A stretch of 64,000 bases of DNA, from positions 558,001 through 622,000 of the forward strand of contig NZ_CP059068.1 in assembly GCF_017798165.1 (NCBI RefSeq). Direction: 5' to 3'. The stretch is from Rhodoferax sp. AJA081-3 (GTDB lineage: Bacteria; Pseudomonadota; Gammaproteobacteria; Burkholderiales; Burkholderiaceae_C). Made by a program: the position numbers and the translations under genes. The notes beneath the pieces were generated by a model that had not been told where the DNA came from, searched no databases, and worked only from the letters and a program-made list of their open reading frames with translations. Below, in pieces: positions 9,075 to 18,133 of the stretch. How positions within the stretch are numbered: position 1 is the stretch's first letter; every line of letters starts with the position of its first letter.

Positions 9075-10073
9075 ATGAACACGCAAGCTCCCCGCAAAGT
9101 CATCTACGACACGGATCCCGGCGTAGACGACGCCATGGCCCTGTATTTCGCCATGGCCCACCCCGGCATCGAATTGGTGGGCATCACCACAACCTTTGGC
9201 AACGTATCCGTCGACCAGGCCGCCACCAATGCGCTGTACCTGACCGCTCTCGCAGACCAGATCGTGCCGGTCACCAAGGGGGTGAAATCACCCTGGGTCA
9301 AGCCTGGAGAGCCACCACCGGATTTCATCCACGGCGCCGATGGCCTGGGCAACCTGCCCAGCCGCGTGGCCACCCGCAATGTGCTGGACCCGCGTTCATC
9401 TGCCCAGCTCATCGTCGATATGGCCCGCGCGCAACCGGGCGAGATCACGCTGGTGGCGGTTGGGCCCTTGGGCAACTTGGCTATGGCTTTGAAGCTGGAG
9501 CCCGAGCTGCCCAAACTGCTGCGTGAGGTCATCATCATGGGCGGTACCATCAATGAACCGGGCAATGTGTCACCGGTGGCCGAGGCCAATATCTGGAACG
9601 ATCCGCACGCGGCAGATCTGGTGTTCACCGCGGGCTGGAAGCTGACCATGGTCGGCCTGGACGTGACCCATGGCGTGGTGACGCACCTGGAGTTGTTCAA
9701 GAAGATTGCAGACCACCACCAGCATGTGGCAACCGATGTCTTGCACCACGCGGTAGCTTTCTATTCCAACTTCTACAGTGGCCTGCACCCCCACCTGGCG
9801 GCCAAACCCGGCTGTTTTGCGCACGATCTGCTGGCCTTCATCTACCTGACCAACCCCGAACTGTTCAAGCTGGAAACCGGTAGCGTACGTGTGGTAACCG
9901 AAGGTATCGCCCAGGGCCAGACCATGTTGAACCGCCGCGGATACATCGACTACCCGCAATCGGGCTGGGGCAAACACTTGCCGCTGACCGATGTCTGCAT
10001 GCAAGTTGATGCGCCGGGCTGTCTGGCGCTGTTTGAACAGACCCTGCTGTCCAACTGGCTGAAAATGAACTGA
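9075..10073 (+). CDS. Inosine-uridine preferring nucleoside hydrolase
   Basis: Hydrolyses the N-glycosidic bond of ribonucleosides to base and ribose. The 332-residue protein has the calcium-binding Asp cluster DTDPGVDDAMA at residues 12-22, the conserved VAVGPLGNLA, and EANIWNDPHAADLVF, which contributes Asn and Asp to the active site; a further conserved segment, GLDVTHG, follows at about residue 193. Located between ribokinase and a dioxygenase gene in an apparent three-gene operon, opposite the nucleoside importer. The exact base preference cannot be told from sequence. Confidence 0.93.
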   Translation: MNTQAPRKVIYDTDPGVDDAMALYFAMAHPGIELVGITTTFGNVSVDQAATNALYLTALADQIVPVTKGVKSPWVKPGEPPPDFIHGADGLGNLPSRVATRNVLDPRSSAQLIVDMARAQPGEITLVAVGPLGNLAMALKLEPELPKLLREVIIMGGTINEPGNVSPVAEANIWNDPHAADLVFTAGWKLTMVGLDVTHGVVTHLELFKKIADHHQHVATDVLHHAVAFYSNFYSGLHPHLAAKPGCFAHDLLAFIYLTNPELFKLETGSVRVVTEGIAQGQTMLNRRGYIDYPQSGWGKHLPLTDVCMQVDAPGCLALFEQTLLSNWLKMN

Positions 10074-10101
10074 TTGATAAAAAAAGCGAAAGAGGCAAGC
10101 C

Positions 10102-10944
10102 ATGCACTTACCCGTTGTTGACTTCCGCAGCCCCACCGCTGCAAAAGACTTTTGCCTGAGCCTGCACGAAACAGGTTTTGGTGTGCTGCGCAACCACCCG
10201 CTGGAGCAGTCCATGGTGGAAGGCATTTATGCCGAGTGGCTGGCGTTTTTCCAGACCGAGGCCAAGCACCAGTATCTGACGGACCCGGCCAAACACGATG
10301 GTTATTTTCCGCCCTCGGTCTCCGAAATTGCCAAGAACCATACGCGGCGCGACCTGAAGGAGTTTTTTCACATCTACCCGTGGGGCCGTTACCCTGCCGA
10401 AGTGTCCGACGCCGCGCGCCGCTATTACGACCAGGGCAATGCACTGGCCCGCACATTGCTGAACTGGGTGGAGGAAAACTCGCCGGCTGACATCAAGGCC
10501 CGTTACTCCATGCCCCTGCCCCAGATGCTGGAAGGCAGCGACAACACGCTCTTGCGCGTGCTGCACTACCCGCCCCTGCGCGGCGACGAAGAACCGGGCG
10601 CCGTGCGCGCCGCGGCCCATGGTGACATCAATCTGCTGACCATACTGCCCGCGGCGACCGAACCCGGCCTGCAGGTCCTGGGCAAGGACGACGCCTGGTA
10701 CGACGTGCCCTGCGATTTTGGTCTGTTGATCGTCAACATTGGCGACATGCTGGAAGAGGCTTCGGGCGGCTACTACCCTTCCACCGTGCACCGCGTGTTG
10801 AACCCCGTGGGTGATGCGCGCTTCAAGCCCCGTATCTCGCTGCCACTGTTTTTGCACCCACAGCGCGATGTGGTGCTGTCGGACCGCTACACGGTGGGCA
10901 GTTATTTCGACGAACGCATGCGCGAGTTGCGCGGCGAGAAGTAA
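10102..10944 (+). CDS. 2-oxoglutarate/Fe(II)-dependent dioxygenase, isopenicillin N synthase-like fold
   Basis: A 280-residue non-heme iron dioxygenase. The metal triad is visible: His and Asp in AAHGDINLLTIL, and the distal His in STVHRVLNP, followed by the 2-oxoglutarate-binding Arg/Ser in FKPRISLPLF. The N-terminus (LPVVDFRS, LHETGFGVLRNHPL) matches the DIOX_N domain. Substrate unknown. It is the last gene of the ribokinase/nucleoside hydrolase operon (28 bp after the hydrolase, with the ribosome-binding sequence AAAGAGGC) and is followed by a strong terminator, so a role in the metabolism of a released base or modified nucleoside is an inference from position only. Confidence 0.85.
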   Translation: MHLPVVDFRSPTAAKDFCLSLHETGFGVLRNHPLEQSMVEGIYAEWLAFFQTEAKHQYLTDPAKHDGYFPPSVSEIAKNHTRRDLKEFFHIYPWGRYPAEVSDAARRYYDQGNALARTLLNWVEENSPADIKARYSMPLPQMLEGSDNTLLRVLHYPPLRGDEEPGAVRAAAHGDINLLTILPAATEPGLQVLGKDDAWYDVPCDFGLLIVNIGDMLEEASGGYYPSTVHRVLNPVGDARFKPRISLPLFLHPQRDVVLSDRYTVGSYFDERMRELRGEK

Positions 10945-10947
10945 TAA

Positions 10948-10978
10948 AAAGCCCCGGCACTCCGGGGCTTTGTTTTTT
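10948..10978 (+). terminator. Rho-independent terminator after the dioxygenase gene
   Basis: AAAGCCCCGG, loop CACT, CCGGGGCTTT, then a T-rich tail. It closes the nucleoside-catabolic operon. Confidence 0.9.
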
Positions 10979-10992
10979 GGGGTGCCTGTGGT

Positions 10993-11397
10993 TCAGCTAA
11001 GAAGCTTGAACAGCATGAAAAGCATCAACCCGAGCTGAGTGCTCCAAAAGGTCGCCCGCACCAACACATGCAACGGGCCAACACCCGCCAGGTGGGTCAG
11101 CGACTGGGCGATGCGGGCATACAACACCCAGGGCGCCAGAGCGGCAATGACTTCCAGACGGCCCGCGGCCGCTGCGCCCAGCACAATCACCGCAAACACC
11201 GGCAGGTTCTCCAGGCAGTTGGCATGGGCGTCCTGCAGGCGGTTGACAAAAGCTGCGTCACCCGCAGGCTTGGTGCCGCGCGGCCAGCTGTTGATGGGTG
11301 TGCCCGTCACAAAACGCAGACCACGGTACAAAAATACACCCAGGACCAGCAATGCGGTCCAGGCGGCAAAACCCAAAAGTGCTTGAATGGCTGTCAT
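10993..11397 (-). CDS. MAPEG-family membrane protein
   Basis: A 134-residue protein with four predicted membrane segments of the MAPEG superfamily (glutathione-linked membrane enzymes of eicosanoid and drug metabolism in eukaryotes, mostly uncharacterised in bacteria). The family core is recognisable: FVNRLQDAHANCLENLPVFA, containing the conserved Asn-x-x-Glu, and LYARIAQSLTHLAGV. It is transcribed towards the dioxygenase operon and its stop lies 15 bp from that operon's terminator, which may serve both directions. Substrate not predictable. Confidence 0.85.
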   Translation of the reverse strand: MTAIQALLGFAAWTALLVLGVFLYRGLRFVTGTPINSWPRGTKPAGDAAFVNRLQDAHANCLENLPVFAVIVLGAAAAGRLEVIAALAPWVLYARIAQSLTHLAGVGPLHVLVRATFWSTQLGLMLFMLFKLLS

Positions 11398-11528
11398 GCG
11401 CTGGAGTCCTTGTGCGTTAAAAAAACCGACCTTAACCGATCACCCAAGGGCTTTATATGCAAATCCAGAATAAGGAAATAGCTAAAAAATATTTTTCAAT
11501 ATAAGCAGGGAAGCCTACAGTCGCTCCC

Positions 11529-12320
11529 ATGCATGAATTAGCGTTTGTCTTTGCGGGTTTTTTTGTTGGCGTTATCGTTGGTTTGACCGGCGTGGGCGGC
11601 GGCTCCCTGATGACGCCGATTCTGATCTTCTTCTTTGGCGTCAAGCCGTATCTGGCCGTCGGCACCGACCTGCTGTTTGCTGCTTTTACCAAGATGGGCG
11701 GCACCATCAAGCTGGCGCGCTCCAAGCACATCGACTGGCCCGTGGTGCTGAACCTGTCGGCTGGCAGCATCCCTGCGGCGCTGATCACGCTGTATGTTCT
11801 GCACACCATGGGCGCGGCCAGCCAGACGGTTCAAAAAGTCATGACCACCGCCCTGGGACTGGCCTTGTTGCTGACCGCTGCGGCCACGCTGTACAAGGTG
11901 GTGCGTGGCAAGGCCACACCCTCTTCCATCGCCAAAGGCGGAGAAGCCGCCGCAGCCCGCCCCCGCCACTGGAGCCTGCCCGTGCTGTTTGGCGCCATCA
12001 TTGGCACGCTGGTCACGCTGACATCCGTGGGCGCAGGTGCCATTGGCGTCACCGTGTTGATGATTCTGTACCCCTTGCTGCCGCTGCCACGCATTGTGGC
12101 GGCCGACATTGCCTATGCTGTGCCGCTAACCCTGGTCGCAGGTTTTGGCCACGCATCGTTGGGATCGGTAGATTGGCCCATGCTGGTCAGCCTGTTGGCC
12201 GGCTCCCTGCCCGGCATCTGGGTGGGCTCACACCTGATGTCCAAGACACCCGAACGCGTCATCCGCTCCCTGTTGTCCGTACTGCTGGCCTACGCCGGTT
12301 TGAAACTCATCGCCTTGTAA
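11529..12320 (+). CDS. TauE/SafE (TSUP) family sulfur-anion transporter
   Basis: A 263-residue inner-membrane protein with about eight hydrophobic segments. The two halves each carry the family's glycine motif: FFVGVIVGLTGVGGGSLMTP near residue 12 and LVTLTSVGAGAIGV near 160. TSUP proteins move sulfite, sulfate or organosulfonates. Its place just upstream of, and in the same direction as, the sulfate-reduction genes suggests sulfate uptake or removal of sulfite. The 131-bp AT-rich upstream region (11398-11528) is the likely site of CysB-type control, but I cannot define a site with confidence. Confidence 0.9.
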   Translation: MHELAFVFAGFFVGVIVGLTGVGGGSLMTPILIFFFGVKPYLAVGTDLLFAAFTKMGGTIKLARSKHIDWPVVLNLSAGSIPAALITLYVLHTMGAASQTVQKVMTTALGLALLLTAAATLYKVVRGKATPSSIAKGGEAAAARPRHWSLPVLFGAIIGTLVTLTSVGAGAIGVTVLMILYPLLPLPRIVAADIAYAVPLTLVAGFGHASLGSVDWPMLVSLLAGSLPGIWVGSHLMSKTPERVIRSLLSVLLAYAGLKLIAL

Positions 12321-12382
12321 AACCTTGCGGGGCTGACCAAAGTTACACGTAGTGAACTTTGCTCCGTTCCCAACCATTAAAC

Positions 12383-14200
12383 ATGTACCAATACACCGAA
12401 TTTGACCGCCAATTTATCCGCAGCCGCGCCGCCCAGCACCGCGACCAGCTGGAGCGCAACCTGGCCGGCACCTTGAGCGACGATGAATTCCGCCCCCTGC
12501 GCCTGCAAAACGGCTGGTACATCCAGCGCTACGCCCCCATGCTGCGCGTGGCCGTGCCTTATGGCGAGTTGTCGGCCAAACAGTTGCGCGCCCTGGCCAA
12601 GATTGCCCGCGAATACGACCACCCCAGCAAGGAAGTTTTTGACAAGGCCATTGGCACCCAAGCCACCTGGGGCACGACCCACCTGCCCGTGGGCTACGGC
12701 CACTTCACGACCCGCCAGAACGTGCAGTTCAACTGGATTCCGCTGGAGAAAAGTGCCGACGTGATGGACCTGCTGGCCAGCGTGGACATGCACGGCATCC
12801 AGACCAGCGGCAACTGCATTCGCAACATTACCAGTGATGAGTTGGCCGGTATCGCGCCCGATGAGATTGCCGACCCCCGCCCATTCGCTGAAATCATGCG
12901 CCAGTGGACTACGCTGCACCCCGAGTTCGCGTTTCTTCCCCGCAAGTTCAAGATCGCCATCACCGGCGCAACCGAAGACCGCGCCGCCACCCACTGGCAT
13001 GACGTGGGCCTGCACCTGATCAAGAATGCAGCCGGTGAACTGGGTTTCAAGGTGCTGGTAGGCGGTGGCATGGGCCGCACGCCCGTCATCGGCACAACGA
13101 TCCGCGAGTTCCTCCCGTGGATGCAGATCATGAATTTCCTGGAAGCCGTGGTTCGGGTCTACAACCGCTGGGGCCGCCGCGACAACCTGTACAAGGCGCG
13201 CATCAAGATCCTGGTCAAGGCCGAAGGCCAGCGCTACATCGACGAGGTGGAAGCCGAGTACCAGCAGATCATCACCGTGGACGGCGCACCACACACCATC
13301 ACCCAGGCCGAGCTGGACCGGGTCTCTGCATCATTTGTGCCGCCAGCCCTCGCCGAACGTGCACAAGCCGCTACCAAAACCGTAGCAGTTCCCGCGGACC
13401 GCCAAAAAGACTACGAACGTTGGCTCAAGCAAAACGTGGCCGCACACCAGAACCCTGCGCTGCGCGCCGTCACACTGTCCTTTAAACGCCTGGGCCAAGC
13501 ACCGGGTGATGCCGATGCGGACCAGCTCGACACCGCAGCCGCCCTGGCCGACGAGTTCAGCGCCGGTGAAACCCGCGTCACCCACGACCAAAACCTGCTG
13601 CTGCCGTGGGTGCGCGCAGAAGACCTGCCCGCCCTGTGGGTGGCCGCCAGCCACGCTGGCCTGGCCCGCTCGAACGTGCGCCTGCTGACCGACATGATTG
13701 CCTGCCCTGGCGGCGACTTCTGCGGGCTGGCCAATGCCCGCTCCATCCCGATTGCTGCATCCATCACCGAGCGTTACCAGGACATGGACGAGTTGCACGA
13801 CCTGGGCGAGATCGACCTGCACATCAGCGGCTGCATCAACAGCTGTGGCCACCACCACAGCGGCCACATCGGCGTGCTGGGCGTCGATAAAGACGGCAAG
13901 GAGTGGTACCAGATTTCGCTGGGCGGCTCCGACGGCTCGGCACTCTCTGGTACATCCGTGCCCGGCAAAGTTGTGGGACCATCGTTCAGCGCGTCCGAAG
14001 TGCCCTGCGTCATTGAAGCCGTGCTGGATACATTCCGCCTCAACCGCAATGGCCGCGAAACCTTTATCGACTGCGTGAAACGTGTCGGCTTCGACACCTT
14101 CAAGACTGCAGCCAACAGCGCCCGCCTGGCCGACAAACACGAAGACCTGCACGCCCTGCCCAAATCGGCAGGGTATGCCAAAGATGCACAGGAAGCCTGA
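12383..14200 (+). CDS. cysI: Assimilatory sulfite (or nitrite) reductase hemoprotein
   Basis: Siroheme/4Fe-4S enzyme reducing sulfite to sulfide with six electrons, 605 residues. Both halves of the pseudo-duplicated fold are visible: TSGNCIRNIT near residue 145, and the cluster cysteines in CPGGDFCGLANARS (about residue 440) and CINSCGHHHSGHIG (about 484). I chose ATG at 12383 (MYQYTEFD); an in-frame ATG eight codons upstream has no visible ribosome-binding site. No CysJ flavoprotein is nearby; downstream DUF934, FdxA and a ferredoxin reductase are candidate electron suppliers. Context with cysHDN favours sulfite over nitrite. Confidence 0.92.
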   Translation: MYQYTEFDRQFIRSRAAQHRDQLERNLAGTLSDDEFRPLRLQNGWYIQRYAPMLRVAVPYGELSAKQLRALAKIAREYDHPSKEVFDKAIGTQATWGTTHLPVGYGHFTTRQNVQFNWIPLEKSADVMDLLASVDMHGIQTSGNCIRNITSDELAGIAPDEIADPRPFAEIMRQWTTLHPEFAFLPRKFKIAITGATEDRAATHWHDVGLHLIKNAAGELGFKVLVGGGMGRTPVIGTTIREFLPWMQIMNFLEAVVRVYNRWGRRDNLYKARIKILVKAEGQRYIDEVEAEYQQIITVDGAPHTITQAELDRVSASFVPPALAERAQAATKTVAVPADRQKDYERWLKQNVAAHQNPALRAVTLSFKRLGQAPGDADADQLDTAAALADEFSAGETRVTHDQNLLLPWVRAEDLPALWVAASHAGLARSNVRLLTDMIACPGGDFCGLANARSIPIAASITERYQDMDELHDLGEIDLHISGCINSCGHHHSGHIGVLGVDKDGKEWYQISLGGSDGSALSGTSVPGKVVGPSFSASEVPCVIEAVLDTFRLNRNGRETFIDCVKRVGFDTFKTAANSARLADKHEDLHALPKSAGYAKDAQEA

Positions 14201-14270
14201 AAACAGAATTCATTGCGGGACAGACCGCAGCGCGCAGCGCAAGCTCTGTCCTCAACTGACTAGGATCACT

Positions 14271-14657
14271 ATGAAATTAATAGCTGCTCAATCACATTCC
14301 ACGGGGGCTACAGGCCTAAAAGTCATAGAGCTTGCCAACGATGTGGACCCCCGCACGCTGGCACTGGACGGCGTCGACCGCATCGACCTGGTCTTCCCCA
14401 AGTTCACCGACGGCCGCGCCTTCAGCCAGGCCTTCCTGCTGCACCGCCGCCTGGGCTTCAAGGGCGAGATCCGGGCCACGGGCGACGTGCTGGTGGACCA
14501 GCTGGTGCAGATGCAGCGCAGCGGCTTTACCTCCGCCGTGCTGCGCGAGGGCCAGGACATGGCCGTGGCCCAGAAACAGCTGGACCGCTACAAGGCCTTC
14601 TACCAGGGTGACGCGGTCACCGTGCAACCCATCTTCGCCCGGGAAGCAACAGCATGA
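14271..14657 (+). CDS. DUF934 family protein of sulfate assimilation
   Basis: A 128-residue cytoplasmic protein typical of alpha- and betaproteobacterial cys operons, where it follows cysI; its biochemical role is not established. Recognisable family segments are DRIDLVFPKFTDGRAFSQA, HRRLGFKGEIRATGDVL and QMQRSGFTSAVL. ATG at 14271 follows TAGGATCACT. The stop overlaps the cysH start (ATGA). Residues 4-16 are encoded by a copy of the interspersed repeat, so the N-terminal peptide before LKVIELAND is repeat-derived and probably dispensable. Confidence 0.9.
   Translation: MKLIAAQSHSTGATGLKVIELANDVDPRTLALDGVDRIDLVFPKFTDGRAFSQAFLLHRRLGFKGEIRATGDVLVDQLVQMQRSGFTSAVLREGQDMAVAQKQLDRYKAFYQGDAVTVQPIFAREATA
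14280..14316 (+). repeat. Interspersed 37-bp element at the 5' end of the DUF934 gene
   Basis: ATAGC, 18 bases, GGGGGCTACAGGCC. It begins nine bases after the start codon and is translated as IAAQSHSTGATGL. Confidence 0.85.
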
Positions 14658-15427
14658 GCGCCATAGACCTGCACGCCCGCCCTTCCAAAGACTACGCCGC
14701 CAAGCTGGCCGAAACCACGGCCCTGCTGGTGAAGGCTGCGCAAGACTATGCGCCCGGCGAAGTGACCCAAGCCTCCAGCCTGGGCGCCGAAGACGTGGTT
14801 ATCAGCCACATCCTCAACAGCCACCAGTTGGACATAGGCATTTTTGTGCTGGAAACGGGTCGTCTGCACCAGGAAACTCTGGCGCTGCTGGACCAGTTCA
14901 AAGCCACATCCCGCGCGCCGGTCACCGTCTACACGCCGGTAAACGAATCGGTGGTGCAGTTTGTGGCCCGGGAAGGCAAAGACGCGATGTACAAAAGCAT
15001 CGAGCTGCGCAAGGCCTGCTGTGGCATCCGCAAGATGGAGCCCCTGGGCCGCGCCCTGGACGGCAAAAAGGCCTGGATCAGTGGCCTGCGCCGCGAGCAA
15101 AGCGGCGCCCGTGCCGACGTGCCGCTGGTGGACACGTCCGAGCCCCGCACCAAACTCAACCCCCTGGCCAACTGGACCTGGGGCGACGTGTGGCACTACA
15201 TTGCCGAAAACGGCGTGGCCTACAACCCACTGCACGACGCGTTTTTCCCCAGCATTGGCTGCGAACCCTGCACCCGCGCCATCAGCCTGGGTGAAGATTT
15301 CCGCTCCGGCCGCTGGTGGTGGGAAGACGAAGCCGCCAAGGAATGTGGCCTGCATGTCAAACACGATGACGCCGGTGAAGACGCCGCCCCTGTATCCTCT
15401 TTGCTTTCCAGCCGAGCCCCCGCATGA
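14654..15427 (+). CDS. cysH: Assimilatory APS/PAPS reductase, iron-sulfur type
   Basis: Reduces activated sulfate to sulfite with thioredoxin or glutathione. The 257-residue protein has the Cys-Cys pair in KACCGIRKMEP (122-123) and the CxxC in GCEPCTRAI (203 and 206) that ligate a 4Fe-4S cluster; these mark the adenylylsulfate (APS)-using type. The C-terminal catalytic Cys is in KECGLHV (231). SSLGAEDVVI is the nucleotide-binding P-loop. The start overlaps the DUF934 stop and the stop overlaps the cysD start, both ATGA, so translation is coupled. No cysC (APS kinase) is seen, consistent with direct APS use. Confidence 0.95.
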   Translation: MSAIDLHARPSKDYAAKLAETTALLVKAAQDYAPGEVTQASSLGAEDVVISHILNSHQLDIGIFVLETGRLHQETLALLDQFKATSRAPVTVYTPVNESVVQFVAREGKDAMYKSIELRKACCGIRKMEPLGRALDGKKAWISGLRREQSGARADVPLVDTSEPRTKLNPLANWTWGDVWHYIAENGVAYNPLHDAFFPSIGCEPCTRAISLGEDFRSGRWWWEDEAAKECGLHVKHDDAGEDAAPVSSLLSSRAPA

Positions 15428-16356
15428 ACGCTATGACCGACACCTCGCATTTCAATTTACTCTCCAACCGCCACCTCGACGCGCTGGAGGAAGAAACCAT
15501 CTTCATCCTGCGTGAAGTGGCCGCCGCCTTTGAGCGCCCCACGCTGCTGTTCTCGGGCGGCAAGGACTCGCTGGTCATGCTCAAGTGCGCCGAAAAGGCC
15601 TTTGGCGTGGGCCGCATCCCCTACCCGCTGCTGATGATCGACACCGGCCACAACTTCCATGAAGTGACCGATTTCCGCGACTTCCGCGCCAAGGAACTGG
15701 GCGCTGAGCTGATCGTGCGCAGCGTCGAAGACTCGATGGCGCGCGGCACCGTGCGCCTGGCCCACCCCGGTGAGAGCCGCAATGTGCACCAGTCGGTGAC
15801 GCTGCTCGAAGCAATTGAAGAATTCCGCTTTGACGCGCTGATCGGCGGTGCCCGCCGCGACGAGGAAAAAGCCCGCGCCAAGGAACGCATCTTCAGCCAC
15901 CGCGACAGTTTTGGTCAGTGGCAGCCCAAGGCCCAGCGCCCCGAGCTGTGGACGTTATTCAACACCCGCCTGCAGCCCGGCGAACACTTCCGTGTGTTCC
16001 CCATCAGCAACTGGACCGAACTGGACGTTTGGCAGTACATCGAACGCGAAAAGATCGCACTGCCATCGCTGTACTACACGCACAAACGTGACGTGGTCGA
16101 ACGCAAGGGCCTGCTGGTGCCCATTACCGACCTGACGCCCGCCAAGGATGGCGAAACGGTTGAGAGCCGCGACGTGCGCTTCCGCACCGTGGGCGATATC
16201 ACCTGCACCTGCCCGGTGGACAGCCTGGCCGCCACTGCGGCCGACATCGTGGTCGAGACGCTGGCGGCCGACGTCAGCGAACGCGGCGCCACCCGCATGG
16301 ACGACAAAACGTCCGAAGCCTCCATGGAAAAGCGCAAGAAAGACGGGTACTTCTGA
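15424..16356 (+). CDS. cysD: Sulfate adenylyltransferase subunit 2 (small, catalytic)
   Basis: Forms APS from ATP and sulfate together with the GTPase CysN. The 310-residue protein carries the PP-loop SGGKDSLVML near residue 42, MIDTGHNFHEVTDFRD, FDALIGGARRDEEKARAKER, and the C-terminal MEKRKKDGYF that is invariant in the family. It overlaps cysH by four bases and is followed by cysN after one base. Confidence 0.97.
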   Translation: MNAMTDTSHFNLLSNRHLDALEEETIFILREVAAAFERPTLLFSGGKDSLVMLKCAEKAFGVGRIPYPLLMIDTGHNFHEVTDFRDFRAKELGAELIVRSVEDSMARGTVRLAHPGESRNVHQSVTLLEAIEEFRFDALIGGARRDEEKARAKERIFSHRDSFGQWQPKAQRPELWTLFNTRLQPGEHFRVFPISNWTELDVWQYIEREKIALPSLYYTHKRDVVERKGLLVPITDLTPAKDGETVESRDVRFRTVGDITCTCPVDSLAATAADIVVETLAADVSERGATRMDDKTSEASMEKRKKDGYF

Positions 16357-16357
16357 T

Positions 16358-17704
16358 ATGACAACCGCTACACAAACAATAGCTACACCCCTATATTCCG
16401 CGGGGGCTACAGGCCAAAATGGCTTAAACGGTGACACCCAAAGCGCCCTGCGCTTCATCACCTGTGGCAGCGTGGACGATGGCAAGAGCACGCTGATTGG
16501 CCGACTGCTGGTGGACAGCCGCTCCGTAATGTTGGACCAGTTGGCCAACGTCTCCAAAAGCGGCGAGGCTGATCTGGCCTTGTTCACCGATGGCTTGAGC
16601 GCCGAGCGCGAGCAAGGTATCACCATCGACGTGGCCTACCGCTACTTCGCCACGCCCACGCGCAAGTTCATCATTGGTGATGCACCCGGCCACGTGCAGT
16701 ACACCCGCAACATGGTGACCGCAGCCAGCAGCGCCCACGCCGCCGTGGTGTTGGTGGATGCGACCAAGCTGAAATGGGATGTCGAGGGCCTGGTGGACCT
16801 GCTGCCCCAGACCCGCCGCCATTCGCTGTTGGTGAACCTGTTGCGTGTGCCCAGCATCATCTTTGCAGTCAACAAGCTGGACGCGCTGGGCGATGGCGCT
16901 GCCAAGGCATTTGCCAAGATCACAGAGGCCTTGCAGGCCTTCGCCGCACAGGCGGGCATCACCGTCACCGCCAGCATCCCGATGTCGGCGCTCAAAGGCC
17001 ACAACGTGGTCACTGCGTCTGAAGGCTGGTGCGGCTATACCGGCCCCAGCTTGCTGGCCCTGTTGGAAACCCTGCCCGTGACCGCCGCCGAAACGGATGT
17101 TCCGTTTGCTTTCCCGGTGCAGTGGGTGGAAAAATTCCACGATTCCGCCGACACCACCCAAGGCCGCCGCGTGTTCTGGGGCCGTGTGGCCACCGGCACC
17201 GTACAACCCGGCGACACCATTTCGGTCTTGCCCAGCGGCCAGACCGCCAAGATCTCCCAGGTGCTGGACCACGCCCGCACGCCCAAGAACGTGGGCGCAG
17301 GCCACGGCGCCGGCATCGTGCTGGACCGCGAAGTGGATGTGTCGCGCGGCGACTGGCTGCTGGCATCGAACGACGCACCCAGCCACTTTGAGACGACGCG
17401 CGAGATCAAGGCAACGGTCGCCTGGATGGACGATGAACCCCTGGTTGCCGGCCGTGTCTACTGGGCGTTGCACGGCCACCGCTGGATCAAAGCCAAGGTC
17501 AAACGCATCGTCCACAGCCTGGACATCAACACGCTGGAAGAGCATGATGCAAGCCAGATCGAGCCCAACGCCATTGGCCACATCGAATTGGCCCTGCAGG
17601 AGCCCATCGCCGCCCTGCCCTACAGCCAGTCGCGCATCCTGGGTGCGCTGATCCTGGTCGACACCGCCAGCCACAAAACCTCAGGCGCCCTGCTCCTGAA
17701 CTGA
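16358..17704 (+). CDS. cysN: Sulfate adenylyltransferase subunit 1 (GTPase)
   Basis: EF-Tu-like GTPase that drives APS synthesis by CysD; 448 residues with no fused CysC kinase domain. G1 motif GSVDDGKST is at residues 37-45; the switch region has the family's EREQGITIDVAYRYF, G3 is DAPGH and G4 is NKLD. I place the start at ATG 16358, one base after the cysD stop region; the frame is open upstream but overlaps cysD. Residues 8-20 (ending AGATGQ) are encoded by the interspersed repeat and precede the conserved domain, which begins at about residue 30. Confidence 0.96.
   Translation: MTTATQTIATPLYSAGATGQNGLNGDTQSALRFITCGSVDDGKSTLIGRLLVDSRSVMLDQLANVSKSGEADLALFTDGLSAEREQGITIDVAYRYFATPTRKFIIGDAPGHVQYTRNMVTAASSAHAAVVLVDATKLKWDVEGLVDLLPQTRRHSLLVNLLRVPSIIFAVNKLDALGDGAAKAFAKITEALQAFAAQAGITVTASIPMSALKGHNVVTASEGWCGYTGPSLLALLETLPVTAAETDVPFAFPVQWVEKFHDSADTTQGRRVFWGRVATGTVQPGDTISVLPSGQTAKISQVLDHARTPKNVGAGHGAGIVLDREVDVSRGDWLLASNDAPSHFETTREIKATVAWMDDEPLVAGRVYWALHGHRWIKAKVKRIVHSLDINTLEEHDASQIEPNAIGHIELALQEPIAALPYSQSRILGALILVDTASHKTSGALLLN
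16379..16415 (+). repeat. Interspersed 37-bp element at the 5' end of cysN
   Basis: ATAGC, 18 bases, GGGGGCTACAGGCC, translated in the same frame as the copy in the DUF934 gene (both give GATG). Confidence 0.85.
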
Positions 17705-17797
17705 AAGACCCTTCCGGCGTACCCGTGCGACAGGAACCGTAAGCAATTGCCAATAAAATCAAGGGGTTGTTAATACCTCTGTGCCCTAGAAAACAAA

Positions 17798-18127
17798 ATG
17801 ACCCATACCGTCACCGAAGCCTGCATCAAGTGCAAGTACACCGATTGCGTCGACGTTTGCCCCGTGGATTGCTTCCGCGAAGGCCCCAACTTTTTGACCA
17901 TCGACCCTGATGAATGCATCGACTGCGCGGTGTGTATCCCCGAATGCCCGGTCAACGCCATTTATGCCGAAGAAGACGTGCCCGCTGACCAGCGCCACAT
18001 GACGGCCCTCAACGCCGAGTTGGCCAAGCTGCCCACCTGGAAAAGCATCACCAAGCGCAAGGCCGAATTGCCCGATGCAGACGAGTGGAAAGACAAGACC
18101 GGCAAGCTGGTGCACCTGATCCGCTGA
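17798..18127 (+). CDS. fdxA: FdxA-type seven-iron ferredoxin
   Basis: A 109-residue ferredoxin with one 3Fe-4S and one 4Fe-4S cluster. Cys positions in [20 protein letters not shown] and [14 protein letters not shown] fit the Azotobacter FdI-like arrangement, followed by the usual basic/acidic tail. It is separated from cysN by 93 bp and lies 6 bp before a ferredoxin-NADP reductase gene, forming a two-gene electron-transfer unit that could supply the neighbouring sulfite reductase. That link is inference. Confidence 0.95.
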   Translation: MTHTVTEACIKCKYTDCVDVCPVDCFREGPNFLTIDPDECIDCAVCIPECPVNAIYAEEDVPADQRHMTALNAELAKLPTWKSITKRKAELPDADEWKDKTGKLVHLIR

Positions 18128-18133
18128 TCTGCC

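Noticed and set aside
11398..11528. A defined CysB binding site upstream of the sulfur genes
   Set aside because: The region is AT-rich and plausible, but CysB sites are too degenerate to assign by eye.
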